Assembly (NCBI RefSeq): GCF_000400715.1
Contig: NZ_KE007349.1
Span: forward strand, 1 to 58,996
Reading direction: 5' to 3'
Source of the DNA: Acinetobacter genomosp. 15BJ
GTDB lineage: Bacteria; Pseudomonadota; Gammaproteobacteria; Pseudomonadales; Moraxellaceae
DNA length: 58,996 bases
A program made the position numbers and the translations under genes. Within the stretch, counting starts at the first letter, position 1; the number at the start of each line of letters is the position of its first letter. The notes beneath the pieces are model-generated. The model made no database searches and was not told where the DNA came from. It saw only the letters and a list, made by a program, of their open reading frames with translations. Positions 22,418 to 31,047 of the stretch are shown here, piece after piece.

Positions 22418-22442
22418 AACCTAAACACGATCTTTTTTTATC

Positions 22443-22470
22443 AAAATGCAACGATTCCGTTGCATTTTTT
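22443..22470 (+). terminator. Intrinsic terminator after coaBC
   Basis: The stem AAAATGCAACG/CGTTGCATTTT with loop ATTC is followed by T's, 25 nt after the coaBC stop. Confidence 0.9.
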
Positions 22471-22572
22471 ATGTATGCTAAATCAGCAATTGCCATTGTT
22501 GCTTTGAAGCTAAAGCACAGTGTTTTGCGTCGAGAAATTAAGCATAGCCACAGTTTTTGATAGGATATCCTA

Positions 22573-22950
22573 ATGATTAAAAAAACTTTAGCCACCGTTG
22601 TGATGTTATCCGCTTTTGCATTTAGCCATACGGCAATGGCTGCGGGTTTAGAAGATGATATGAAAACGCTGGGCAAAAATTATAAAGCGTTTAACCAAGC
22701 TGCAACACCTCAGGCCGCAACAGCTGCTTTGGATAATATGCGTGCTGCTGCGACCCATTCAAAACAGTATAAATTGGCGCCGAATACCACTGAAAAAGTA
22801 CCAGCATCTACCGCTTTATTTGACCAAATTATTGTAGAAATTGATAAAGCCAAATTGCTGGTTCAAGCGGGTAAGCTGGATGACGCGAAAAAGCAAGGCA
22901 AAAAGATTGCTGAATTACGTGACCAAGGACATAAGTACTATACCCATTAA
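22573..22950 (+). CDS. cybC: Periplasmic cytochrome b562
   Basis: This 125-aa precursor has a signal peptide cleaved about A-M-A|A (residue 23). It resembles four-helix-bundle cytochrome b562. The mature start A-G-L-E-D-D-M keeps the haem ligand at Met7 (precursor Met30), and the C-terminal R-D-Q-G-H-K-Y-Y keeps the His ligand (His120). The haem is non-covalently bound, as no CXXCH is present. It serves as a periplasmic electron carrier of uncertain partner. It is monocistronic, with terminators on both sides. Confidence 0.88.
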   Translation: MIKKTLATVVMLSAFAFSHTAMAAGLEDDMKTLGKNYKAFNQAATPQAATAALDNMRAAATHSKQYKLAPNTTEKVPASTALFDQIIVEIDKAKLLVQAGKLDDAKKQGKKIAELRDQGHKYYTH

Positions 22951-22980
22951 GCGATAAAGGTCGTTCATCGAAATGATAGA

Positions 22981-23010
22981 GCTGTACTCACAGGAGTACA
23001 GCTTTTTTTA
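22981..23010 (+). terminator. Intrinsic terminator after cybC
   Basis: The stem GCTGTACT/AGTACAGC is followed by a T7 run, 30 nt past the stop. Confidence 0.93.
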
Positions 23011-23118
23011 TCTGGATTTGAGACAGTAACAAGACAAAGCTGAGACTGAGCATGATTCAGATTTTCACGGAATGGCAAAGTTGCTACAGTGAAAACATGA
23101 ATGATGAGAGGTGATGAT

Positions 23119-23964
23119 ATGTCCTCACAACAACGAAATTATGAGCGCATTGCTCAAGCGATTCAGTATATTCAACAGAACTTTCAGCAACAGCCGCAAC
23201 TGGATGAGGTCGCTGCACATATTCATTTAAGCCCAGCACATTTTCAGCGCTTATTTACCGAGTGGGTCGGCACCAGTCCCAAAAAATTTTTGCAGTATAT
23301 TAGTGTTGAGCATGCCAAGAAGATTTTAAAACAAGAGCAGGGCAGTATTTTTGATGCAACCTTTGCCACAGGACTGTCCAGTACCAGTCGATTGCATGAT
23401 CTGTTTATTCAGATTGAAGGTATGACCCCAGCTGAATATAAACATGGTGGACAGAGCCTAACGATTCACTATCAATTTGCAGAGACCTTGTTTGGCGAAG
23501 TGCTGATTGCATCCACCCATAAAGGCATTTGTGCACTGAGTTTTGTGGACAATCGGGTTGATGCTTTGCAGCAGTTAACAGCGCAATTTCCTCAGGCCGT
23601 GTTTATTGAACAGATCGATGCATTTCAACAAAGTGCTTTAGCCTTGTTTCACAAAGATCAACCACAATTGGCAGAGATAAAATTGCATTTAAAAGGCACC
23701 GAGTTTCAGCTTAAAGTGTGGCAAAGTCTGCTCAAAATTCCAATGGGGCAGCTCTCAACTTATGGCGAGTTAGCCAAGGCGATTGAACATCCCAAAGCTG
23801 CACGAGCTGTTGGTACTGCTATTGGTAGTAATCCTGTGGCATTCCTGATTCCCTGTCATCGGGTAATTCAATCCACAGGTGCTTTTGGTGGCTATGAGTG
23901 GGGAACGCTGCGCAAAACAGCATTGATCGGTTGGGAAGGTGCACAAACCCATGCAGCCGTCTGA
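23119..23964 (+). CDS. Ada-like AraC HTH - O6-methylguanine-DNA methyltransferase fusion
   Basis: This 281-aa protein has an AraC-type double HTH (about residues 5-100) fused to an MGMT domain (about 105-275). The methyl-acceptor motif is I-P-C-H-R-V with Cys at about 246, and the R-A-V-G-T-A-I-G-S-N-P recognition helix is present. It is Ada without its N-terminal zinc (methylphosphotriester) domain, which is encoded separately two genes downstream. It repairs O6-methylguanine by suicide transfer and may activate its own operon. ATG 23119 is chosen for the GAGAGG site at 23106-23111. The next gene starts inside its last codons. Confidence 0.92.
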   Translation: MSSQQRNYERIAQAIQYIQQNFQQQPQLDEVAAHIHLSPAHFQRLFTEWVGTSPKKFLQYISVEHAKKILKQEQGSIFDATFATGLSSTSRLHDLFIQIEGMTPAEYKHGGQSLTIHYQFAETLFGEVLIASTHKGICALSFVDNRVDALQQLTAQFPQAVFIEQIDAFQQSALALFHKDQPQLAEIKLHLKGTEFQLKVWQSLLKIPMGQLSTYGELAKAIEHPKAARAVGTAIGSNPVAFLIPCHRVIQSTGAFGGYEWGTLRKTALIGWEGAQTHAAV

Positions 23965-24688
23965 ATTGACACAAATCCAAACCGTGATTGATAAGATTCA
24001 AGCTGCGGATTGGGAGGCCATTACTGAGCAAATGCACCAACAGGGCTTTGCCCTGATTGAGCAGGTTCTATCGACCGAGTTATGTGAAATGCTGAAACAG
24101 GTATATCCGCAAACCGAACTGTATCGAAAAACCGTAGAGATGCAGCGTTATCGTTTTGGTCTTGGTGAATATAAATATTTTACTTATCCTTTACCAAATC
24201 TGATTGGACGAATACGGCATGAGATCTATCCTTATTTGGCACCGATCGCCAATACATGGTTTCGGGTGTTGAAGTTAGAGCACTCATTTCCATCTTCACA
24301 TGCAGAGTTTTTACAGCAGTGCCATCAACAGGGGCAAATGCTGGCAACACCACTGATTTTGAAATATGGACAAGGCGGTTTTAATACGCTTCATCAGGAC
24401 TTATATGGTGAGGTGTATTTCCCGATACAGTTGGTGATTGTATTGAGTCAGCCGAATGTGGATTTTAGTGGCGGAGAATTGGTTCTTACCCAACAAACCC
24501 CTAGAGCTCAATCTAAGGCCATGGTGGTGCAGCCGCAGCAGGGTGATATGTTGATTTTCACCACCCAATTTAAACCTGAAAAAGGCAGTCAAGGCTATTA
24601 TCGAGTGCAGATGAAACATGGTGTCAGCCCAATTCATCAAGGCGAACGTTATAGCTTAGGTATTATTTTCCATGATGCGGTGAGTTAA
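23951..24688 (+). CDS. 2OG-Fe(II) oxygenase, PF09859-like
   Basis: This 245-aa protein resembles the oxygenase family described as acting on alkylated nucleic acids (Oxygenase-NA, PF09859). The Fe ligands are H-x-D in T-L-H-Q-D-L-Y-G and a distal His in M-K-H-G-V-S, and the 2-oxoglutarate Arg is probably in G-E-R-Y-S-L-G-I-I-F-H. Start M-Q-P-S at 23951 overlaps the end of the methyltransferase gene by 14 nt, indicating translational coupling. Context with MGMT, Ada zinc domain and AlkB supports a role in alkylation repair. The substrate is not established. Confidence 0.85.
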   Translation: MQPSELTQIQTVIDKIQAADWEAITEQMHQQGFALIEQVLSTELCEMLKQVYPQTELYRKTVEMQRYRFGLGEYKYFTYPLPNLIGRIRHEIYPYLAPIANTWFRVLKLEHSFPSSHAEFLQQCHQQGQMLATPLILKYGQGGFNTLHQDLYGEVYFPIQLVIVLSQPNVDFSGGELVLTQQTPRAQSKAMVVQPQQGDMLIFTTQFKPEKGSQGYYRVQMKHGVSPIHQGERYSLGIIFHDAVS

Positions 24689-24692
24689 TCTG

Positions 24693-24938
24693 ATGTGGCG
24701 ACATTTAGAATTAACACAGACCGAGTTACACCAGAAACTGAAACAGCACCAGATTGTATTTGCAGGCAATGCACAGCTTAAGATTTATGGCAGATTGACC
24801 TGTGCCTCAGGGAAGCGCATGCTGAAAAAGAATCGGGTATTTTTTGTCGATGAGCATGAAGCAATTGCACTAGGCTTCAGACCGTGTGGACATTGTATGC
24901 AGCAAGCCTATAAGAAGTGGAAAGATGCAACTATTTGA
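24693..24938 (+). CDS. Stand-alone Ada metal-binding domain protein
   Basis: This 81-aa protein matches the N-terminal zinc domain of Ada (PF02805): G-N-A-Q-L-K-I-Y-G, then L-T-C-A-S-G-K-R-M, K-N-R-V-F-F, and G-F-R-P-C-G-H-C. Cysteines are Cys37, Cys65 and Cys68. By my alignment Cys37 corresponds to Ada Cys42, and the position of the methyl acceptor Cys38 is Gly33. So only three zinc cysteines remain and the phosphotriester acceptor is gone. It starts 4 nt after the oxygenase stop and overlaps alkB by 14 nt. The role may be DNA or damage binding, which is inference. Confidence 0.85.
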   Translation: MWRHLELTQTELHQKLKQHQIVFAGNAQLKIYGRLTCASGKRMLKKNRVFFVDEHEAIALGFRPCGHCMQQAYKKWKDATI

Positions 24939-25533
24939 TATTGAAGCTGATCCAAAGCAGAATTATTTACCTTATGATGGCACGGTACAGTACTACGGCA
25001 AAGTGGTGCAGACCATGGCGGCAGATCATTATTTTGATCAACTGATGCAGACCATTGCATGGGAAAATGATCAGGCGCTGATCTTTGGAAAGTTATTGAC
25101 CACTAAACGCAAAGTGGCGTGGTATGGAGACCGACGCTTTGAATATACCTATTCCAATATGAATAAATATGCCTTGCCATGGACCAAGGAATTACTGGAG
25201 TTAAAACAGCTGGCCGAACAGTTAACTGGTGAGACATTCAACTCTTGTTTGCTCAATCTTTACCATAGTGGAGAAGAAGGTATGGCTTGGCATAGCGATG
25301 GTGAAACGGATTTAAAAAAAGATGGTGCGATTGCCTCATTTAGCTTTGGCGCAGAGCGTAAATTCGCTTTTAAACATAAGCGGAGCAAAGAAAAAGTCGA
25401 ACTGTATTTAGAACATGGCAGCTTATTGGTGATGAAAGACACCACGCAGACCTATTGGCTGCATCGTTTACCCCCGACTACGAAAGTCAGTACGGCACGG
25501 GTGAATCTGACCTTTAGAACCATTGTGGAATAA
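24925..25533 (+). CDS. alkB: AlkB-type alpha-ketoglutarate-dependent DNA dealkylase
   Basis: This 202-aa dioxygenase oxidatively removes 1-methyladenine and 3-methylcytosine lesions. It shows the substrate-loop region P-R-x-x-x-W-Y-G-D type (K-V-A-W-Y-G-D), N-S-C-L-L-N-L-Y, the Fe ligands W-H-S-D, and the distal His and Arg residues in W-L-H-R-L-P and R-V-N-L-T-F-R. It is closer to the ALKBH2/3-like group than to E. coli AlkB. Start 24925 is supported by GAAGTGG upstream. It overlaps the zinc-domain gene and ends the operon. Confidence 0.92.
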   Translation: MQLFDIEADPKQNYLPYDGTVQYYGKVVQTMAADHYFDQLMQTIAWENDQALIFGKLLTTKRKVAWYGDRRFEYTYSNMNKYALPWTKELLELKQLAEQLTGETFNSCLLNLYHSGEEGMAWHSDGETDLKKDGAIASFSFGAERKFAFKHKRSKEKVELYLEHGSLLVMKDTTQTYWLHRLPPTTKVSTARVNLTFRTIVE

Positions 25534-25545
25534 GGCTACTCAATA

Positions 25546-26034
25546 TTAAACATAGTGATAGAGCTCAACATCTGAAAAAGTTGTATTAAATGCTTCAATC
25601 AGGCGATTAATCTGTTCAGTTTGGTCGGGAACCAACATCCAATAAGGATTTTCATTCGAGATCAATAACAAGGCCAAACCATGTTGTTCTGCAACGGCAT
25701 AGATATTGTCAAATAAAATCGCATAGATATGTTCAGCAAAATCAATTTCATTCTGCTGTTCTGGGGCGCTTTCTGCATATTCAGCAAATAATTGCTCAAC
25801 TTCAGCTTCAATACGATTATTCAGTTGTTCAATATCGACTTGGGCTTGTTGTAGTTGATAGCACTTGTCGGTGTCATTGTCATAGTATTCTTTTAACTCA
25901 ACGTATTGAATGTTGGAATGTAAAGTATTGACCCAATTGATAAATTGATGAAAATCGTGTGCATGGGCAGGATAAGGCACCTGTGTTAATTCAGGAAAGA
26001 CCTGCTGGCATAGCGGATAAAGTGTTGTGGTCAT
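25546..26034 (-). CDS. Unknown acidic cytoplasmic protein
   Basis: I do not recognise this 162-aa protein. It is strongly acidic, rich in Gln, Glu, Asp and Tyr, with no signal peptide or membrane segment. A helical central part (about 60-95; Q-Q-A-Q-V-D-I-E-Q-L-N-N-R) is likely coiled coil. It ends convergently 12 nt from the alkB stop and lies downstream of the terminator that follows secB. The reading frame and codon use look genuine. Confidence 0.7.
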   Translation of the reverse strand: MTTTLYPLCQQVFPELTQVPYPAHAHDFHQFINWVNTLHSNIQYVELKEYYDNDTDKCYQLQQAQVDIEQLNNRIEAEVEQLFAEYAESAPEQQNEIDFAEHIYAILFDNIYAVAEQHGLALLLISNENPYWMLVPDQTEQINRLIEAFNTTFSDVELYHYV

Positions 26035-26071
26035 GGTTTATTCTCGTTTTCTTCGGATCTTTTTTATTATG

Positions 26072-26106
26072 ATAAAAAAGCCACAGCAATTGCTGTGGCT
26101 TTTTTG
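26072..26106. terminator. Terminator after secB
   Basis: The stem AAAAAGCCACAGCA/TGCTGTGGCTTTTT gives T-runs on both strands. It lies 16 nt past the secB stop on the minus strand and upstream of the acidic unknown gene. Confidence 0.93.
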
Positions 26107-26121
26107 CTTCGCGATTAAAGC

Positions 26122-26580
26122 TTATGCTTGACCTTGCGCATCTGCATCCGCTTGTAGGCGTTGCATGTTTGCTTCAAATTCAGCATCAAAGTTGATTGGT
26201 GTAAGCAGCAATTGCGGGAAGCTACCTTTAGTTACCAAATCATTCACTGCTTCACGTAAGAACGGGAACAAGATATTTGGGCAGTAAGCACCTAAGATGT
26301 ATGGAAGGCGATCTTCTTCTACACCATCAACCAAGAAAATCCCTGATTGGGTTACATCAACGATGAACGCAGTTTCATTTTCGTTGTTTGCTTGAACCAC
26401 AACTTTTAAAGACACTTCATAGTGTGTCGCATCAATTTTTTCTGCAGCAGAAGATAAATTGATGTTCAACTCTGGTTGCCATTGCTTAGTAAAGACTTGC
26501 GCACCTGGAACTTCAAAAGAGATGTCTTTTGTATAAATACGTTCTAATGCGAGTTGTGGTTGAACTTGTTCTTCGCTCAT
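26122..26580 (-). CDS. secB: Protein-export chaperone SecB
   Basis: This 152-aa SecB is recognisable by [29 protein letters not shown] and L-L-T-P-I-N-F-D. The tetramer binds unfolded preproteins and hands them to SecA. It follows grxC and the rhodanese gene on the same strand, the order yibN-grxC-secB seen in E. coli. Confidence 0.96.
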   Translation of the reverse strand: MSEEQVQPQLALERIYTKDISFEVPGAQVFTKQWQPELNINLSSAAEKIDATHYEVSLKVVVQANNENETAFIVDVTQSGIFLVDGVEEDRLPYILGAYCPNILFPFLREAVNDLVTKGSFPQLLLTPINFDAEFEANMQRLQADADAQGQA

Positions 26581-26612
26581 TGTTTTTCCTTAAATCTTGG
26601 ATTTAGATGTTG

Positions 26613-26873
26613 TTAAGCTAATAATTGGTCGAGTTTACCTTCACGCTCTAAAGCATAAAGTTGATCAAAACCGCCAATAAATTGGTCTTTGATAAAAATT
26701 TGAGGCACTGTACGGTGATTGGTACGTTGCATTAACTCAAGACGAACTTCTGGTGCTTCATTGGAAAGATTAATTTCTTTAAAAGCAACGCCTTTACGCT
26801 CAAGTAATTGTTTTGCGCGTACGCAATATGGGCAAGAAAGCGTTGAATAAATGGTGACGTTTTGCGTAGTCAT
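26613..26873 (-). CDS. grxC: Glutaredoxin 3
   Basis: This 86-aa glutaredoxin has active site C-P-Y-C and the R-T-V-P-Q-I-F-I and G-G-F-D glutathione-binding segments. The start at 26873 is supported by AAGGAG about 8 nt upstream; the frame open to 26933 overlaps the rhodanese gene and is not used. It is a glutathione-dependent disulfide reductase in the cytoplasm. It lies between yibN-like and secB genes. Confidence 0.94.
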   Translation of the reverse strand: MTTQNVTIYSTLSCPYCVRAKQLLERKGVAFKEINLSNEAPEVRLELMQRTNHRTVPQIFIKDQFIGGFDQLYALEREGKLDQLLA

Positions 26874-26884
26874 TTTATCTCTCC

Positions 26885-27301
26885 TTAAGCTTTGGTTTTG
26901 CTTTTCACTAAAGGTAAGCCTTGAGCTTTCCAATTGCTAATACCGCCGTCTAAACGGTAGCTGTCGGCATGACCAACTTTTTGCAATGCTGAGCCTGCAA
27001 CTTGACCTAAGTTACAAATGAAGACCAGTGGACGATCACTTGCTTTTAATTCATCGATATGACTTGTGATTTGGCTATATGGAATGTTACGGCTACCGCT
27101 GATGTGACCATCACGGAAATCTTTTCCATCACGTAAGTCGATCAAGATGGCATTTTTTGCCTTGACCAAAATACCTAGAGATTGTGGTGAAATTTTACGA
27201 CCATTGCGTTGCCCTTCTAAAATAAAGAACAACACGATTAACACGCCGAGCGCACCAAATAAGAAGGGGTGATTCCCCATAAACTCTAACCAGCGTTCCA
27301 C
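26885..27301 (-). CDS. yibN: Membrane-anchored rhodanese-like protein (YibN-like)
   Basis: This 138-aa protein has one N-terminal transmembrane helix (about 11-29) followed by a rhodanese domain with I-L-I-D-L-R-D, G-H-I-S-G-S-R-N-I-P and the active-site loop I-C-N-L-G-Q-V-A-G. The start is GTG 27301 with AGGTGA just upstream. The gene order with grxC and secB matches E. coli yibN. It is a probable inner-membrane sulfurtransferase of unknown acceptor. Confidence 0.9.
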   Translation of the reverse strand: MERWLEFMGNHPFLFGALGVLIVLFFILEGQRNGRKISPQSLGILVKAKNAILIDLRDGKDFRDGHISGSRNIPYSQITSHIDELKASDRPLVFICNLGQVAGSALQKVGHADSYRLDGGISNWKAQGLPLVKSKTKA

Positions 27302-27395
27302 AAGTCACCTAAAGTTAAAATCAAAATTGACCCTGAGTATAACTTATCTCAATGGTGATCAAAATCTTTAGTTCAAGGGCAAGCAGCGAAGAAAA

Positions 27396-28454
27396 TTAAC
27401 TTTTTTGCTGCGCTTCCTGAATTTCATCCAGTAAACGTAAATAACTGTCTAAACGACGCGGCAAAATTTCGCCAGCATCAACCGCTTGTTTCAGCGCACA
27501 ATTTTTCTCATGGGTATGGGTGCAGTTACGGAACTGGCACAGCCCTAAATGCGCTTCAATCTCAGGAAAACCGGTACGAACCTTTTCTAAATTGAGATGC
27601 CACAGCCCAAATTCACGGATTCCTGGGGAATCAATCAACGCACCGTTTGTTCCAAATTTAATCAAACGAGTGGACGTGGTGGTGTGCTGACCCAGTGCCG
27701 AGTTCTCAGAAATGATATTGGTTTTCTGTGCTGCATCGGGAACGATAGTATTAATCAGTGAGCTTTTTCCGACACCTGACTGTCCCACGAAAGCCACCGT
27801 TTCATTATCCAAACGTGCAGATAGGGTCGATAAGTCACCCTGCGAATGACAAATCAAGGTTTCATAGCCTAAAGATTCATATTCGCTGAGTAAGGTCAGA
27901 ATCGGGTCATTTTCAGTGAGTAAATCCGATTTATTCAGCACCAGTAATGCTGGAATATTGGCATCGGCACAGGCCACCAGATAGCGGTCAATCAATGTTG
28001 GTGCTGGTTCTGGTAAAGGTGCAAATACAATCACAATCAAACTGATATTGGCTGCGACGGGTTTGACTTTGTGGTAACGGTCGGGGCGAGTCAACAACGA
28101 TTGTCTTGGATAAATCGCGGTGATAATACCTAAACCTGTAATCGGATCAGCTTGCCATTTAACCCGATCGCCAGTCACCAAAAGTTCTAGGTTGGTGCGG
28201 GTATGACAACGCCAAACACTGTCGAGTTCGATCGGTTTCCAGAACGGTTCTGGTTCACCTTCAGCCACGTGTGGTTTTTCTGGGTGCTGTTCAGGCACAG
28301 ATAAAGCTTGTACTTCGAGTTGACGACCATAATGCTGAACAACCAGTCCATCCAGATCTTGCGATGTATCAATGTCGTCTTGACGTGATTTATGCTGTTT
28401 CTCAATACGACGTTGCTGTTGTTCGGTTAAACGACGCTTACGAATTAAAGCCAT
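27396..28454 (-). CDS. rsgA: Small ribosomal subunit biogenesis GTPase RsgA
   Basis: This 352-aa circularly permuted GTPase has an OB-fold N-terminus (about 35-135), then G4 N-K-S-D, G1 G-Q-S-G-V-G-K-S-S-L, G3 D-S-P-G-I-R-E, and a C-terminal zinc motif C-x6-C with H and C (C-Q-F-R-N-C-T-H-x5-C). It helps late maturation of the 30S subunit. It is divergent from orn, the conserved rsgA/orn arrangement of gammaproteobacteria. Confidence 0.96.
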   Translation of the reverse strand: MALIRKRRLTEQQQRRIEKQHKSRQDDIDTSQDLDGLVVQHYGRQLEVQALSVPEQHPEKPHVAEGEPEPFWKPIELDSVWRCHTRTNLELLVTGDRVKWQADPITGLGIITAIYPRQSLLTRPDRYHKVKPVAANISLIVIVFAPLPEPAPTLIDRYLVACADANIPALLVLNKSDLLTENDPILTLLSEYESLGYETLICHSQGDLSTLSARLDNETVAFVGQSGVGKSSLINTIVPDAAQKTNIISENSALGQHTTTSTRLIKFGTNGALIDSPGIREFGLWHLNLEKVRTGFPEIEAHLGLCQFRNCTHTHEKNCALKQAVDAGEILPRRLDSYLRLLDEIQEAQQKS

Positions 28455-28578
28455 TCATATCCCAAAAAATCCACACTTTGAAGACCGCAAAAATAGCACG
28501 AAGCCACTATAGAATTACAGCCAAGATGTAATTAATTTGCTACTATTGATGTTTTTAAGCACTTTAGAATTGCCATCC

Positions 28579-29139
28579 ATGAGCAGCACCCCTGATACAC
28601 GATTAATTTGGATCGATCTGGAAATGACAGGTCTTGATACCGATAACGACAAGATTATTGAAATTGCAACAATTATTACAGATGACCATTTGAATATCTT
28701 GGCTGAAGGACCTGTTTTAGCGGTACATCAATCTGATTTGATTCTAAATGCGATGGATGAGTGGAATACCAAGCAACATGGCCAGTCTGGTCTGATTGAG
28801 CGAGTACGCCGCAGTAAGTTAAAGGCTCAAGATGCCGAACAGCAAACGCTTGAGTTCTTAAAGAAATGGGTGAGTCCAAAATCATCACCAATGTGTGGCA
28901 ACTCGATTTGCCAAGATCGCCGTTTCTTGCATCGTTTGATGCCTGAATTGGAACAGTTTTTCCATTACCGTAATTTAGATGTGTCTTCGGTGAAAGAGCT
29001 AGCGAAACGCTGGAGACCTGAAATTATGAGTGGTTTAAAGAAAAATGCTTCGCATTTGGCGATGGATGATATCCGTGATTCGATTGCAGAATTGAAATAC
29101 TACCGCGAATACTTTTTTATCATGAATAACGATAAGTAA
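28579..29139 (+). CDS. orn: Oligoribonuclease
   Basis: This 186-aa DEDDh 3'-5' exonuclease degrades di- and oligoribonucleotides, including the cyclic-di-GMP product pGpG. Its motifs are [19 protein letters not shown] and [14 protein letters not shown] 28579 gives the family length; upstream in-frame ATGs from 28537 would add 14 atypical residues. The Shine-Dalgarno is weak. Divergent from rsgA. Confidence 0.95.
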   Translation: MSSTPDTRLIWIDLEMTGLDTDNDKIIEIATIITDDHLNILAEGPVLAVHQSDLILNAMDEWNTKQHGQSGLIERVRRSKLKAQDAEQQTLEFLKKWVSPKSSPMCGNSICQDRRFLHRLMPELEQFFHYRNLDVSSVKELAKRWRPEIMSGLKKNASHLAMDDIRDSIAELKYYREYFFIMNNDK

Positions 29140-29158
29140 TCGATTATTGAGTAATACA

Positions 29159-29186
29159 TAAAAGGAGCTTAGGCTCCTTTTTTAAT
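29159..29186 (+). terminator. Intrinsic terminator after orn
   Basis: The stem AAAGGAGC/GCTCCTTT with TTAG loop and T-run lies 22 nt past the orn stop. Confidence 0.92.
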
Positions 29187-29264
29187 ATGTGAAAAAATTT
29201 GGGCTTGCTCAAAAAATCGCTTAAACTCGGTGTTTAATTGCAAACTATAAAAAAGAGAGCGTAC

Positions 29265-29999
29265 ATGCAAAGTACTAACCCCATTTTAACGCGGGTGGAA
29301 ACCTATCAAGATTTGGCTGAGCCAATGACCATTCAAGGTGCGATTCAAAAATCAGTCCTGTTAACGGTGATTGCTGCTGTTTTAGGCATGGGCTTATTTT
29401 TCTACTGTGCGATGACAGCCAATCTGTCGATTGCCTATGCTGCTACGATTATTGGCGTAGTTGGTGGTCTAATCCTTGCGTTGATTACCACATTTAAAAG
29501 CAATACCGCACCTGCTTTAGCCATTCCTTATGCCCTATTTCAAGGGGCATTTTTAGGTGGGGTGTCATTTATTTTCCAGTTGAAATATCCAGGTGTCCCT
29601 TTACAAGCATTGCTTGCGACTTTTGTGACCACATTGGTTTTATTTGCGTTGTATAAATTCCAAGTGATTCGTGCCACTGAAAAGTTTAAAGCAGTTGTGA
29701 TCTCTGCCTCGATTGCCATTGCCTTGGTATTTGTGGTGCAAATCATTTTACGTTTAGCATTTGGTTCGAGCATTCCTTATATCTTTGAAAGCAACTGGTT
29801 AGGTATTGGCTTTGCAGCCTTTGTTGCTGTGATTGCTTCATTGAATCTGATCTTGGACTTTGACTTGATTGAAAATGCGGCTGCACAACGCGCACCAAAA
29901 GCATTTGAATGGATCTGTGCCATCGCCTTATTGGCGACTTTGGTGTGGATGTATTATTCATTCTTGCGTTTATTGAGTCTGTTACGTGGTGATGATTAA
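29265..29999 (+). CDS. Bax inhibitor-1 / YccA family membrane protein
   Basis: This 244-aa protein has about seven transmembrane helices and an N-terminal E-P-M-T-I-Q-G-A-I-Q-K-S segment typical of the PF12811 branch of the BI-1 family. ATG 29265 is chosen for GAGAG about 6 nt upstream; the in-frame ATG at 29238 lacks a site. Relatives include the FtsH modulator YccA and calcium-leak proteins. The function here is unknown. Monocistronic between terminators. Confidence 0.88.
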   Translation: MQSTNPILTRVETYQDLAEPMTIQGAIQKSVLLTVIAAVLGMGLFFYCAMTANLSIAYAATIIGVVGGLILALITTFKSNTAPALAIPYALFQGAFLGGVSFIFQLKYPGVPLQALLATFVTTLVLFALYKFQVIRATEKFKAVVISASIAIALVFVVQIILRLAFGSSIPYIFESNWLGIGFAAFVAVIASLNLILDFDLIENAAAQRAPKAFEWICAIALLATLVWMYYSFLRLLSLLRGDD

Positions 30000-30021
30000 G
30001 TTCTGATTCAAGTAAAAATAT

Positions 30022-30052
30022 AAATCGTCTTCAAGTGAAGGCGATTTTTTTA
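30022..30052 (+). terminator. Intrinsic terminator after the BI-1 gene
   Basis: The stem AAATCGTCTTC/GAAGGCGATTT (one G-T pair) is followed by a T7 run. Confidence 0.88.
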
Positions 30053-30141
30053 TGCAAGATTGTAAAAAAGATGGATTATGCAATTCCGCAAGCGACGGAA
30101 TATTGGCATGATGTGGTGAAAATTTTTCGAGTGAGAATAAG

Positions 30142-30945
30142 ATGTCACAAGGACTTTTAGCTGGTAAACGTTTTTTAATTGCCGGTATTGCAAGTAAATT
30201 ATCGATTGCTTTCGGTATTGCTTCTGCATTACACCGTGAAGGTGCAGAGCTTGCGTTTACTTATCCAAATGAAAAGCTGAAAAAGCGTGTCGATGATTTT
30301 GCAGCACAGTTTGGTTCAACACTGGTTTTTCCTTGTGATGTTGCTGTTGACGCAGAAATTGACAATGCTTTTGTTGAATTGGCAAAACACTGGGATGGTT
30401 TAGACGGTGTGGTGCATTCAATTGGTTTTGCACCTGCGCATACCTTAGATGGTGACTTTACTGATGTGACTGACCGTGACGGTTTTAAAATCGCACATGA
30501 CATTAGTGCCTATAGCTTTATCGCGATGGCTCGTGCAGCGAAGCCATTATTGCAAGCGCGTCAAGGCTGTTTATTGACTTTGACTTATCAAGGTTCTGAG
30601 CGTGTGATGCCGAACTATAACGTGATGGGTATGGCCAAAGCATCACTTGAAGCAGGCGTTCGTTATTTAGCATCAAGTTTGGGTGTAGACGGTATTCGTG
30701 TGAATGCAATTTCTGCGGGCCCAATCCGTACTTTAGCAGCTTCAGGCATCAAGTCTTTCCGTAAAATGTTAGATGCCAATGAAAAAATTGCGCCGCTAAA
30801 ACGTAATGTGACGATTGAAGAAGTGGGTAATGCTGCATTATTCCTTTGCTCGCCATGGGCTTCGGGTATTACTGGTGAAATCATGTATGTTGATGGTGGT
30901 TTTAATACTGTGGGTATGAGCCAAAGCATGATGGATGATGAATAA
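30142..30945 (+). CDS. fabI: Enoyl-[acyl-carrier-protein] reductase (NADH) FabI
   Basis: This 267-aa short-chain dehydrogenase performs the last step of each fatty-acid elongation cycle. It has the divergent cofactor motif [17 protein letters not shown], the catalytic Y-N-V-M-G-M-A-K (Tyr-x6-Lys) and [10 protein letters not shown]. The FabI type is the target of triclosan and related inhibitors. Monocistronic, followed by a terminator. Confidence 0.96.
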   Translation: MSQGLLAGKRFLIAGIASKLSIAFGIASALHREGAELAFTYPNEKLKKRVDDFAAQFGSTLVFPCDVAVDAEIDNAFVELAKHWDGLDGVVHSIGFAPAHTLDGDFTDVTDRDGFKIAHDISAYSFIAMARAAKPLLQARQGCLLTLTYQGSERVMPNYNVMGMAKASLEAGVRYLASSLGVDGIRVNAISAGPIRTLAASGIKSFRKMLDANEKIAPLKRNVTIEEVGNAALFLCSPWASGITGEIMYVDGGFNTVGMSQSMMDDE

Positions 30946-30969
30946 TTAGATTGATCTAAATTATTTGAT

Positions 30970-30998
30970 AAAGCCGCTTTTAGAGCGGCTTTGTTTTT
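30970..30998 (+). terminator. Intrinsic terminator after fabI
   Basis: The stem AAAGCCGCT/AGCGGCTTT with TTTAG loop is followed by GTTTTT. It lies between convergent genes. Confidence 0.9.
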
Positions 30999-31047
30999 AG
31001 AAAAAACTTAATTATGTAGAGGAAGTTTGTTTGACAGCATCCCATTG

